Shown here piece by piece: positions 22,969 through 34,900 of a stretch of 64,000 nucleotides of DNA. The DNA is from Macrostomum hystrix. Lineage: Eukaryota > Platyhelminthes > Macrostomidae. The notes beneath the pieces were generated by a model. The model did not search any database. It was given only the letters and a program-made list of their open reading frames with translations, and was not told the origin of the DNA. The translations under genes were made by a program, and so were the position numbers. The DNA is taken from positions 5,565,501-5,629,500 of the forward strand of contig CATNEN010000003.1 of the NCBI GenBank assembly GCA_950097015.1, read 5' to 3'. Numbering within the stretch: the first letter of the stretch is position 1; each line of letters starts with the position of its first letter.

Positions 22969-25900
22969 TCATTCCATCGCCAGCCGTTCGAGTGCAATAA
23001 ACGGCGACTCAAGCGCCAGAGAAGCTCCGAATGCCGCAGCATACGCAGCCATCAGGTACATGAGGTATGCCCCGACGGGAGTCCAGGCATTCCATTGGTA
23101 GGTGTCACGGCGGGCGATCTCCACCGCAGTCATGATGACCGGGTGAATCAGGTAGGCGCAGTAGCTTAGGCGCGACAGCGGAGCGAAAACTCGGGCCGAA
23201 AGAAACTCCGCGATGCAGCCGCCGTTTCCAGTGGCGCAGGCCAAAATAACCCACGCCACACCTGGTGGGTGAGCATGAGATGAGTTCAGATGGATTGGAC
23301 CCTGAAGCGAATCTAGTCGTGACTTCTAATTCATATCTAGTCGTGTCTTCTGAATCGAATCTAGTCGTGTTTTCTGAAGCGAATCTACTCGTGTCTTCTG
23401 AAGCGAATCTAGTCGTGTCTTCTAATGCGTATCTAGTCGTGTCTTCTGAAGCGAATCTAGTCGTGTCTTCTGAAGCGAATCTAGTCGTGTATTCTGAAGC
23501 GAATCTAGTCGTGTCTTCTGAAGCGAATCTAGTCGTGTTTTCTGAATCGAATCTAGTCGTGTCTTCTGAAGCGAATCTAGTCGTGTTTTCTGAATCGAAT
23601 CTAGTCGTGTCTTCTGAAGCGAATCTAGTCGTGTCTTCTGAAGCGAATCTAGTCGTGTCTTCTGAAGCGAATCTAGTCGTGTCTTCTAATGCGTATCTAG
23701 TCGTGTCTTCTGAAGCGAATCTAGTCGTGTCTTCTGAAGCGAATCTAGTCGTGTCTTCTAATGCATATCTAGTCGTGTCTTCTGAAGCGAATCTAGTCGT
23801 GTCTTCTGAAGCGAATCTAGTCGTGTCTTCTAATGCGTATCTAGTCGTGTCTTCTGAAGCGAATCTAGTCGTGTCTTCTAATGCGTATCTAGTCGTGTTT
23901 TCTGAAGCGAATCTAGTCGTGTCTTCTGAAGCGAATCTAGTCGTGTCTTCTAATGCGTATCTAGTCGTGTCTTCTGAAGCGTATCTAGTCGTGTCTTCTG
24001 AAACGAATCTAGTCGTGTCTTCTAATGCGTATCTAGTCGTGTCTTCTAATGCGTATCTAGTCGTGTCTTCTGAAGCGAATCTAGTCGTGTCTTCTGAAGC
24101 GAATCTAGTCGTGTCTTCTAATGCGTATCTAGTCGTGTCTTCTGAAGCGAATCTAGTCGTGTCTTCTAATGCGTATCTAGTCGTGTTTTCTGAAGCGAAT
24201 CTAGTCGTGTCTTCTGAAGCGAATCTAGTCGTGTATTCTGAAGCGAATCAAGTCGTGTTTTCTGAAGCGAATCTAGTCGTGTTTTCTGAATCGAATCTAG
24301 TCGTGTCTTCTGAAGCGAATCTAGTCGTGTTTTCTCAAGCGAATCTAGTCGTGTCTTCTGAAGCGAATCTAGTCGTGTCTTCTAATTCATATCTAGTCGT
24401 GTCTTCTGAAGCGAATCTAGTCGTGTCTTCTAATTCATATCTAGTCGTGTCTTCTGAAGCGAATCTAGTCGTGTCTTCTCAAGCGAATCTAGTGGTGTCT
24501 TCTAATGCGTATCTAGTCGTGTTTTCTGAAGCGAATCTAGTCGTGTCTTCTGAAGCGAATCTAGTCGTGTCTTCTAATGCGTATCTAGTCGTGTCTTCTA
24601 AAGCGAATCTAGTCGTGTCTTCTAATGCGTATCTAGTCGTGTCTTCTGAAGCGAATCTAGTCGTGTCTTCTAATGCGTATCTAGTCGTGTCTTCTGAAGC
24701 GAATCTAGTCGTGTCTTCTAATGCGTATCTAGTCGTGTTTTCTGAAGCGAAACTAGTCGTGTCTTCTGAAGCGAATCTAGTCGTGTCTTCTAATGCGTAT
24801 CTAGTCGTGTTTTCTGAAGCGAATCTAGTCGTGTCTTCTGAAGCGAATCTAGTCGTGTCTTCTGAAGCGAATCTAGTCGTGTCTTCTAATGCGTATCTAG
24901 TCGTGTTTTCTGAAGCGAATCTAGTCGTGTCTTCTGAAGCGAATCTAGTCGTGTCTTCTAATGCGTATCTAGTCGTGTTTTCTGAAGCGAATCTAGTCGT
25001 GTCTTCTGAAGCGAATCTAGTCGTGTCTTCTAATGCGTATCTAGTCGTGTCTTCTGAAGCGTATCTAGTCGTGTCTTCTGAAGCGAATCTAGTCGTGTCT
25101 TCTAATGCGTATCTAGTCGTGTCTTCTGAAGCGAATCTAATCGTGTCTTCTTAAGCGAATCTAGTCGTGTCTTCTAATGCGTATCTAGTCGTGTCTTCTA
25201 ATGCGTATCTAGTCGTGTCTTCTAATGCGTATCTAGTCGTGACTTCTGAAGCGAATCTAGCGCGAATCTGTTTCAGGTGGTATTTGGCACTGTATTTTTT
25301 AGCGCTAGTCGGCCCCCGCCAGCAAGGAGACAGTTCTACCCCCTCATTCTGATCTGTACTAAGATCTCTACCTCTAATTTTACAACACACGCGCACATCC
25401 GTGTAAGACCTTACCCAATGACCAAGCCAAACGAAAGGTAGCATTGTACAATGACGTAACTGGCTGGGACAATGTCACACGGCCATTCTGAACGTCGTAC
25501 AATCCGTACAGCACGCTTAAGCATAGAGCGGCAGCGGCGCCCCAGCCCAACAGTCGGAGGCTCCAGCGCAGTCGCCAGCGGACCGCAGCGTGTCGACGAC
25601 GAATCGGAAAGCCGAAGTCGTCAATAGATGGCGACAGCAACTTGTGCGCAAGCAGGCCTGTCAGACTGCCCACCAGGTAGGGTCCGATGCGAAACCAGGG
25701 CCGGGTGTAGATCTCACTGAAGGTGGCAGAGCTGCTGCCGGATCCGGCGGGACCAATGCCAGCTATCGTTGAGTAGAGTCCCAGACCCACCGATGTTGCT
25801 AGGATGCCGAGGATGACAAGCCCTGCGCCAATCTTTGGCCGTTTAGCCATCACGGTGAGGAATATTGGACTGATGATGTAGAACTGCATATCGTTGGCCA

Positions 25901-28900
25901 GGTACCAGCTCCACGGCATACACTGGAATGACAAAGGTTCCATGCTTTTTTAAACTCGAAACAAAGTTTGTCTTTGCTGAACGGAGCTACACCACGACTG
26001 TACCTGCTATTATGATTACGCACACAGGTGTGTACATCTGCCCTGACTTCCTCATCGTCAGGCAGTGTACACTCTGACTTCGCCTTAAATGTTGGCCCTT
26101 AAGGGCGTGAATTTCACGACAACTCCCCCCAGACTCCTATCAGCGGCTACGCCACAAATGAATGTGGCCTCGCAGAAGGACTTTGGACCGCTTTGCCACT
26201 CACCTCTACGTAGTAAAGCTTGGGTCTTTTTCAATTCTCGTACTGTGGTTAGGGCCTATCGGTTAGAGCGTCGGACTTAAGACCCGAAGGGCGGGGGTTC
26301 GATTCCTGACTCAGATGGAACAGTTTTTGTCCTCTATCTAGGACTTGCGCTGCCTAATAGTAAACTCACATTTAAAACTGCAAAATGCCACACCAGACGA
26401 TCAACTCACCATGTCTGCCAGGTCAAACATATTGTTGATATACAGCAGGTTCTGCCACCAGCTGTTGAAGCAGTTGGCATCGAGTCCGTGTCGCTGATAT
26501 CTTGGCCCGTCGTACGCATACTGAATCAACGTGGTGTAAACTCCCAGGATTATCATGTATGGCACAGTCAGCCTGCAGTACCTGTGCATATAGAACCTCA
26601 ACCAGTTAATTCGTTTCAACTGTCCTCGACGCCTATCAACTTCGCGCAGAAACAGGTAAGTTGCCAACAGGCCGCTGAGTACAAAGAACGTGTCAACAGC
26701 CACCGTGGCATTTAGAATAGCCTGGAACGTCCAGTCATTCAGCCATTTCGGCACCAACTGACCTAGATTTGACGCACTGATTAAGCCAATGATATAGGTG
26801 TGACCTAGGATGACCCAGGACATTGAAATGAACCGGATTCCGTTGATACAGCCGAGGCTGCCGCCAGCCTGACCTTGGTCGAGAAGCTTGACGGCATTGG
26901 CGCGAACAGAGAAGCACAGGAGGATTGCCCTGATGATGCCTGAGATTACAAGATTTTCAGGTAGAAATAAGACATGTTTTCTACAATAGTTAATAAATTA
27001 ATGAATTATGGATTACACCTTCCCAAATCTATCCAGTGTCTTACCTATCCCGTGGGGGGTCGGTGGCAGAGTGGCTAACGCGTTTGCCACTTGCACCACA
27101 GTCCCTAAGTTCGATTCCACGGCGAGGCCACATTTATTTGGGGCGCAGCCGCGGAGAGAAGGCTTGGGGGCTTGTCGTGCAATTTACGCCCTTGAGGGCC
27201 AACCTCCAAGGCACAGTTCGAGTGTACACTGTCTGACGATGAGAAAGTCAGGGCATATGTACACACCTGTGTGAGCGTGTGCCTGCGTACGGTATCTGTG
27301 TGCGTGTGTGCTCAGCGAAATAGGCAGAATTGCCTCCTCGCTGGCTGCGGGTCTAGTGTCACCAAACTATTTGTCATTGCCCGCAGCCCTCCTGCAATTA
27401 TTATTATTATTATTATTACCTATCCCGTGTCTTACCTATCCCGTGTCTTATCTATCCCGTGTCTCATCTATCCCGTGTCTTATATCTCCCGTGTCTCATC
27501 TATCCCGTGTCTTATCTATCCCGTGTCTCATCTATCCCGTGTCTCATCTATCCCGTGTCTTATCTATCCCGTGTCTTATATATCCCGTGTCTCATCTATC
27601 CCGTGTCTCATCTATCCCGTGTCCTACCTATCCCGTGTCTTATATATCCCGTGTCTCATCTCTCCCGTGTCTCATCTATCCCGTGTCTCATCTATCCCGT
27701 GTCTTATATCTCCCGTGTCTCATCTATCCCGTGTCTTATCTATCCCGTGTCTCATCTATCCCGTGTCTCATCTATCCCGTGTCTTATCTATCCCGTGTCT
27801 CATCTATCCCGTGTCTCATCTATCCCGTGTCTTATCTATCCCGTGTCTTATATATCCCGTGTCTCATCTATCCCGTGTCTTATCTATCCCGTGTCTCATC
27901 TATCCCGTGTCTCATCTATCCCGTGTCTTATCTTGTAGCTGACTTGCTACAAATGTTGCTGTTAAATTTAAGAGTCGGCAAAAGCTTGAGCTTGTTTATT
28001 TAGTTTTGTCGTGGGGTTACATTTAAGTCTTAACCGGGCAACTGTACCTATCGATAACAAGGGTCATAGACAAATTAGCCGTAAGGGGGGAAATAAAAGT
28101 ACCATTTGAATCTTTAAATATTAAGAGTTAAAAGAAAGAAGTGAATTTGCTGCTACAAGATACTCCCCCCACCCAAAACGGAGTTTATGCAAAGGTTTTG
28201 ATTGTTGTTATGAAACAGTTAGAAAACGATGCTTTTCAGTTAGGTTAATAATGGTTCAGTTGCGTAAAACAGTTTAACAGATGGTTCTGTGGAAAAACGA
28301 ACGTGGGAAGCGGTTTTAGCACGCATGTTTGCTGCCGGTGGGTTTTCCGGTGTTACAGTAGTTGCTGGTGCTTTGCTAATTGGTACCGGTGCTGGGAGTG
28401 TAGCTGGTTTCACTCGATCAATAGACACTACAGAAGGCTTGCCGTTGATTTCCAATGTAAATGTCGTTTCGTGTCTCTCCAGCACTGCATAGGGTCCCTG
28501 GTAGGGTGCTTCTAGGGGACGTCGAACTCGATCTAGTCGCAACCAGACGTGGGTGCATGCAGCCAAGTCTGCTGGCAGATGAATTCTTACCTCGCGCGTT
28601 CGTGGTTGGCGATACGGAAAAAAAAGTTGGTGCAGTCTTGTGGAAAGTTCCTTGACAGAGGAGGTGTCGGCAACTACAGGTGGGACTAATGGTTGTTCAC
28701 CGGTAACGATGGAGAATGGCGATGCACCTGTCTCGTCTGCAAAAATGCGCATTCCGAGAAGCACGATGGGTAGCTGCTGCAGCCAGTTCTTGCCACGTGC
28801 TTTCAGCCCGGACTTTAATGTTCGGTGGGTTCGCTCGACGATGCCATTTGCCCTCGGATTGTAGGCTGAAGTGCGGATGTGATGGATTCCGAGCAGTGTC

Positions 28901-31900
28901 GCCAGGTTTTGCATGAGCTCCGCGCGGAACTGCGCGCCTTGATCGGTCACCAGCGTCAATGGTGGGCCAAACCGAGAAATCCAGGATTCTAGGAAGGCGC
29001 ACGCGACTGAAGTGGCGGTGATGTCAATGAGAGGGGCAGCTTCAATCCAACGTGAATATGCATCGACCATTGTGAGCAAGTAGCGAGGTCTGGGACTAAC
29101 GTCGGTCGACTCTGGGGGTGGCAGTGGTCCGACTAAATCGATATGGACCGTCGTGAAGCGTTGAGAGGGTGCTGGAAGCTGTTGCAACGGGCGTTGGACG
29201 TGACGACCTGTCTTGCACTGCTGGCACTGTTGACATTCGGCTACCCACCTTTGGATGTCGTTAGCCATACCTAGCCAGAAAAAACGATAAACGATGAGTC
29301 GTTGCGTGGCTTTGCGGCCAGGATGTGCGAATGCATGCAGCGAGTCAAAAACAGCGCGTCGGAGAGTCCTAGGGATGACGGGACGTGGGTTTGTCTGCGA
29401 GATTTCGCATCGCAGTGGGAAGTCCTTGATTCCAATGTCGAAGTTGCTGAAACGGCCTGTCTGGGGTTCATCCTCCGGGTTTTCCTTCTGTGCTCGTGCA
29501 ATGGCTGGCAGGTCCACACATTGAGGAAGGTCAGACAGCAGTCGAATTGTGGTTGGTGGCGGGTTCTGGGATGGGTAAACCGGTCGTGATAGCGTGTCGG
29601 CTACGATGTTGTCCTTGCCGGAAATGTGGATGATGTCGCTCACAAACTCCGTGATGACGGATAGCTGGCGTTGTTGTCGATCGGAAAATCGTTCTTTCTT
29701 ATTTCTAAACGCTCCGCTGATGGGCTTGTGGTCGCAGAACACTGTGGTTTGTTGGCCTTGGATCATGTATTTCCATGTCTTGACCGCAGCAAAAATAGCC
29801 AGCAGTTCCCGATCAAAAGTGCTGTAAGCTGCTTCCGTGTCAGAGAGCTTGCGAGAGTAGAATGCCAATGGGGAAGATTGCTCGGCTACCACCTGATGCA
29901 ATGCTGCGCCGATGGCAGTGGCGCTGGCGTCGGTTGTGATTGTGAATGTGGCATTGGCTTGAGGAAAAGTCAGGGTGACTGCGTTCGCCAGACTGTCCTG
30001 GAGTTCTTTCCAAGCATCGTCGTGTCGCTTCGTCCAATTGAATGGCGCCGTGACGAGTTGTCGTAGCGGGGTGGCGATCTCAGCATAATTAGGAATGCAC
30101 CGCTGATAAAAACCGAACATGCCAAGGTAGCGCCGTAGTGATTGCATGTCAGTGGGAGCCTCGAGTTTCCGCAGTGCTTCGACTCGGTTCGGAAGCGGTC
30201 GGATGCCGTCAGCAGTGACGAAGTACCCAAGAAACTCCACTGAATCGCGAAAGAAATGGCACTTTTCAGAGTTGACGCCCAAGCCTTTGTCGCTTAGACG
30301 TCGCAGCACCTCTTCGATGTGCGCCTGATGTTCTTCGCGTGACTGGCTGTGTACCAAGATGTCGTCGATGTAAGATGTTACGAACGGGAGGTCGCTAAAG
30401 ACGGAATCTACGTATCGCTGGAATGTGCTGGCGGCGTTTCTCAGGCCGAATGGCATGCGAATGTATTCGAAAGAACCAAATGGCGTGCAAATCGCTGTTT
30501 TCTCAACATCTTCGTCTGCAATCGGGATGAAGTGGTAGGCCTTAACCAGGTCAAGGGTGCTGAACACTTTCGCTCCATGTAGACGATGGTGAAAATGATT
30601 GATGTTCGGAATAGGGTAACGGTCTGGTTTGGTTGCCGCGTTCAGTGCTCGATAATCTCCACATGGTCGCCAGGAGCCGTCCCTCTTCTTCACCATGTGA
30701 AGCGGGGAGGCCCAGGGACTGGCCGAGGGGCGAACGATACCGAAGCGGAGGAGCTTGTCGAATTCCAACTTTGCGATTTCGTACTTCGCTGGGGATAATG
30801 GGCGAGGTCGACAGAATACAGGTTCACCTGTCGTCTCGATGCGGTGTCGCACAGATGTGGCGGGTGGCGCGGTGTAGTCCGGTGCCTCCAGTAATCGCGG
30901 GAAATTTTTGAGTGGTGTGGTCGGTTCCAGTTGAGTTGTGGCGTTGATTTTGGGAAGTTGCGCACTCGATGGACTGAGGTTGGCGTAAAGAGATGTCGCT
31001 GGGTCTTGTATACGTCGTGTGTTCAGATCGATGAGGAAGCCAAACTTGAGGAAGAAGTCGGCTCCGAGAATTGGCGCAGTGTCGGTAACGATAAATGATG
31101 CAGGGTAGGGTCTACGGAGACCAGGAATTGTAAGAGTGACGCAGCATTGGCCGAAAGTTGGGATTTCTCGACCATCGATGCTACAGAGTTTCACATGTGT
31201 GGTTGTCAACAGATTTTGAGGAGCGAATTTTAGTGGGAGCAGCGATCGCTCAGCACCGGTGTCAACTATAAAGGAAACGGGTGAACGGAGAATTTGACAC
31301 AACAGTAATAACGTGTTGGCCTGGGAGGGGTCGCGGCTCGGCCGAGGCACGTGACCCACTAGTTTGACGCCGCTGTCGGCGTTGGGCTGCTTGAGCGGGA
31401 TTGAGTCGGGGTAGGTTGGCGGCTGGCGAGTGTTATCGTCGGCTTCGGTCCAGGCCACTGACACCACGGTCGGCAGGTGCGAGCTTCCGCGGCGTAGTAC
31501 AGGTGACCGTTGCAGATTTTAGGGCGGCGGAGAGAATTTCGGTTGGCTTGAAAATCAACGCGTCTAGCTCCTCGAAACGGACTTTTCTTGTTTCCTGCGG
31601 ACAACTGGCCGGGTGCGATGGCCCGGTTGATTGGGGCGAACGGCGTTGTGCTGGCTGACACGGCCAGCATGCTGTCGGCGATTTTAGAGAAAGCATCCAG
31701 CGGCGCGTCTTCGTGTCCGACTAATGCGGAACGGATGTGGGTCGGGAGTGCCGACAGGAGCCGAGACTTGACGATGCTATCATCGACTTGCAGACCGACT
31801 TCGCCGAACTTGCGCTTGATGTCGTTAACCAGTTGCGATGGACGGCGGTCGCCGAGTTCAACTGCAGCCAGTGCCTCTTCGATGCGCTGGTGCCGGTTTA

Positions 31901-34900
31901 CGCGTAACGATTCGAGCACCGCCGACTTAAGTGACGCATAGTCTCCCGTATCCAGATCGATTGAGCAAGCCACGTCTTCGGGTAGAGCGGCCAGTGTGTG
32001 GTGGAACTTGGTTGTCGGATTGACGATGCCGGCTAACGTGAACTGGGCTTCTAACTGACGGAACCATATTTCTGGGGACTTGCGATAGAACGCGGGTGGT
32101 TTGACTGCGTGCTGTGTGATTTTTCGCTCGGGAATTTGAGGCGTTTCATCGGGTTGCCGCTGTTGACGCTGGGCTTCTGCTGTGCCTGGTTCGTGTCTCC
32201 TGGTTTTTGGCATGATGAAACGCTCTGCTACCAATTTTGTAGCTGACTTGCTACAAATGTTGCTGTTAAATTTAAGAGTCGGCAAAAGCTTGAGCTTGTT
32301 TATTTAGTTTTGTCGTGGGGTTACATTTAAGTCTTAACCGGGCAACTGTACCTATCGATAACAAGGGTCATAGACAAATTAGCCGTAAGGGGGGAAATAA
32401 AAGTACCATTTGAATCTTTAAATATTAAGAGTTAAAAGAAAGAAGTGAATTTGCTGCTACAATCTATCCCGTGTCTTATATATCCCGTGTCTCATCTATC
32501 CCGTGTCTCATCTATCCCGTGTCCTACCTATCCCGTGTCTTATCTATCCCGTGTCTCATCTATCCCGTGTCTCATCTATCCCGTGTCTTATCTATCCCGT
32601 GTCTTATCTATCCCGTGTCTCATCTATCCCGTGTCTCATCTATCCCGTGTCCTACCTATCCCGTGTCTCATCTATCCCGTGTCCTACCTATCCCGTGTCT
32701 CATCTCTCCCGTGTCTCATCTATCCCGTGTCTTATCTATCCCGTGTCTCATCTATCCCGTGTCTCATCTCTCCCTTGTCTTATCGATTCTCACCTAAGCA
32801 TCGAAATCTACCAAAGTCTCGATTATCGCGATTAATCTCCGCGGCCGCAAGCAATGCCGCATCATCTCCCGCAGTTCCGCTGCAGTCGAAATTCTCATCA
32901 GCTGCCGCTGACGAACTCGCCGCCGATGATGACTCAGCAACAGGTGTGCCAGAGACGGTTGCAGCTGAAGCTGTTGCCGCTGCCGCCGCGGCTGCCGCGG
33001 CGGCACTGCGCGACCGACTTCGCTCCAGCAGGTCAATCAACGTGCCAGCAGCCAGGCACAGACAGATGCTGGCCAAAATGGCGCTAAAAGTTATTTGTTG
33101 ACTCGAAAATTCATAAATTTGTCAGCGAATAAAAGAATATTTAAGCCCTTTGTGTGACTTTTATTACCAACTGTTAAATGATGCAGTTTAGATTAATAAA
33201 CTACGTAAAATTCTACATGCTGAATAATAAAAAGATTAATAATTGACCTGCAATCAGAAGTCTGCGTACGGCTGTTCAGTCCATGGACTGCGGGGACGCC
33301 ACACCCACCTTCAATTATCCCAGCTAGTGCTGGTACCCATTTAACAGCTGGGTGAACTGAAATTCTAAAGGACACAAATTGTTTCAGTGCAGATGGAAAT
33401 CGAACCTCCGACCTTTAAGTCGCGAGTTCGACGCTCTAACCTCTAGGCTACAACTTCCTCCTCTTACTGCGAAGACTAGTGGGAACGGGAACGTTAACGT
33501 TGAACGGGATATTCAACACACTGAAGTCAAACGGGATATTAAACACACTGAAGTCAAACGGGATATTCAACACACTGAAGTCAAACGGGATAGTCAACAC
33601 ACTGAAGTCAAACGGGATATTAAACACACTGAAGTCAAACGGGATATTCAACACACTGAAGTCAAACGGGATATTCAACACACTGAAGTCAAACTGGATA
33701 TTCAACACACTGAAGTCAAACTGGATATTCAACACACTGAAGTCAAACGGGATATTAAACACACTGAAGTCAAACGGGATATTCAACACACTGAAGTCAA
33801 ACTGGAAATTCAACACACTGAAGTCAAACTGGATATTCAACACACTGAAGTCAAACGGGATAATCAACACAGTAAAGTCAAATGTGATACTCATCGCAGT
33901 GAAAGCAGACCACACTACAGAAATGAGTCTACTACAAAGTGAAATAGGTAAAAAACGATTGTCAAGTAACTCACAGCATAGCTAAGGCTCCAGTTGTCAG
34001 CTTATCGACATCAGTTTTCAGCTTTGATCGGCACTCGTTTGCGGCCGGTGCTATGCGAAATCTTTTCGCTAAATTAGGTATGATGCTTAGCAAGATCGAC
34101 GTAACATTCACAGCGTCTCCCATTGAACAGCTGTCTGGCCAGCACGAACCAAAGGTAATGATTCGAGTCAGTTTAAGCACAGGTTGGGTAGCAACAGATT
34201 GCAGCTCCAACAGACAGTAGGAACCAGAGAAGCCATCGGTGGTGTTGGTGTCATGGACTGTAGCAGCTTCGAGGCATTGATCGAAGCTGCCCAGCCAGGT
34301 GGTGGCTCCTTGAAGCAGACCGGGCTGCGGCTTGCCCATCGAGTCGAGAACTAAAGATTTTGATATATATTTTGAGTCTATCAAATTATTCTTCTAAGTT
34401 TTAATAATTAATTGATTACACTTGTCCCAATTGGGCCAGATGTGCAGCCGACAGCACAGCCGCAGCTATTGCGCGGCGCATCTGAAGACTGCGTACAGCT
34501 GTTCAGTCCATGGACTGGGGGGACGCTACACCCACCTTCAATTATCCCAGCTGATGCTGGCACCCATTTAACAGCTGAGTGAACTGAAGCAATGCAGAGT
34601 TAAGTGTCTAGCTAAAGGACACAAATTGTTTCAGTGGAGTCGGGAATCGAACCCCCCGACCTTCAAGCCGTGAGTCCGACGCTCTAACCACTAGGCTACA
34701 ACCTCTGTCTAAGTATCTAACTAAGACACAAACTATCGGCATTCTCAAAGATGTGTCTCAAACAATTGCTTCACATATCTGAAGAATCCTTAGCCTTGAA
34801 TAGTCAGTAAAGCTCAGTAATCCCAAAAGTATCACCAAATCCATGGTGGCACTTCCCCATCCTCAAATTATATCCATGGTGACACTACCCCATCCTCAAA

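Larger units (their letters stand above)
27934..32461 (-). mobile_element. Intact Ty3/gypsy LTR retrotransposon, 4528 bp
   Basis: The LTRs of 224 bp (27934-28157 and 32238-32461) look identical base for base and begin TGTAG and end CTACA. A 4-bp target duplication, ATCT, lies at 27930-27933 and 32462-32465; removing the element plus one copy restores a perfect 16-bp minisatellite register. On the - strand, just inside the 5' LTR, TGGTAGCAGAG matches the complement of a metazoan initiator-tRNA-Met 3' end, the likely primer site. A purine-rich tract (GGGTGGGGGGAG) precedes the 3' LTR. Gag and pol frames are open and overlap with a -1 shift; no env. It lies in intron 3 of the acyltransferase gene, in the same orientation as the host. 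Confidence 0.96.

Noticed and set aside
23265-25154. 629-aa EANLVVSS repeat protein
   Set aside because: It is antisense to an intron of the acyltransferase gene and has no unique sequence beyond the repeat.
26262-26330. Functional tRNA gene
   Set aside because: A- and B-box-like words are present but the acceptor stem and anticodon arm are not convincing, and the flanking sequence resembles a SINE body.
27271-28003. PVSYLSRV-type repeat proteins over the 16-bp array
   Set aside because: Stop-free 16-bp repeats in all three frames; they run into the LTR and are antisense to the host gene.
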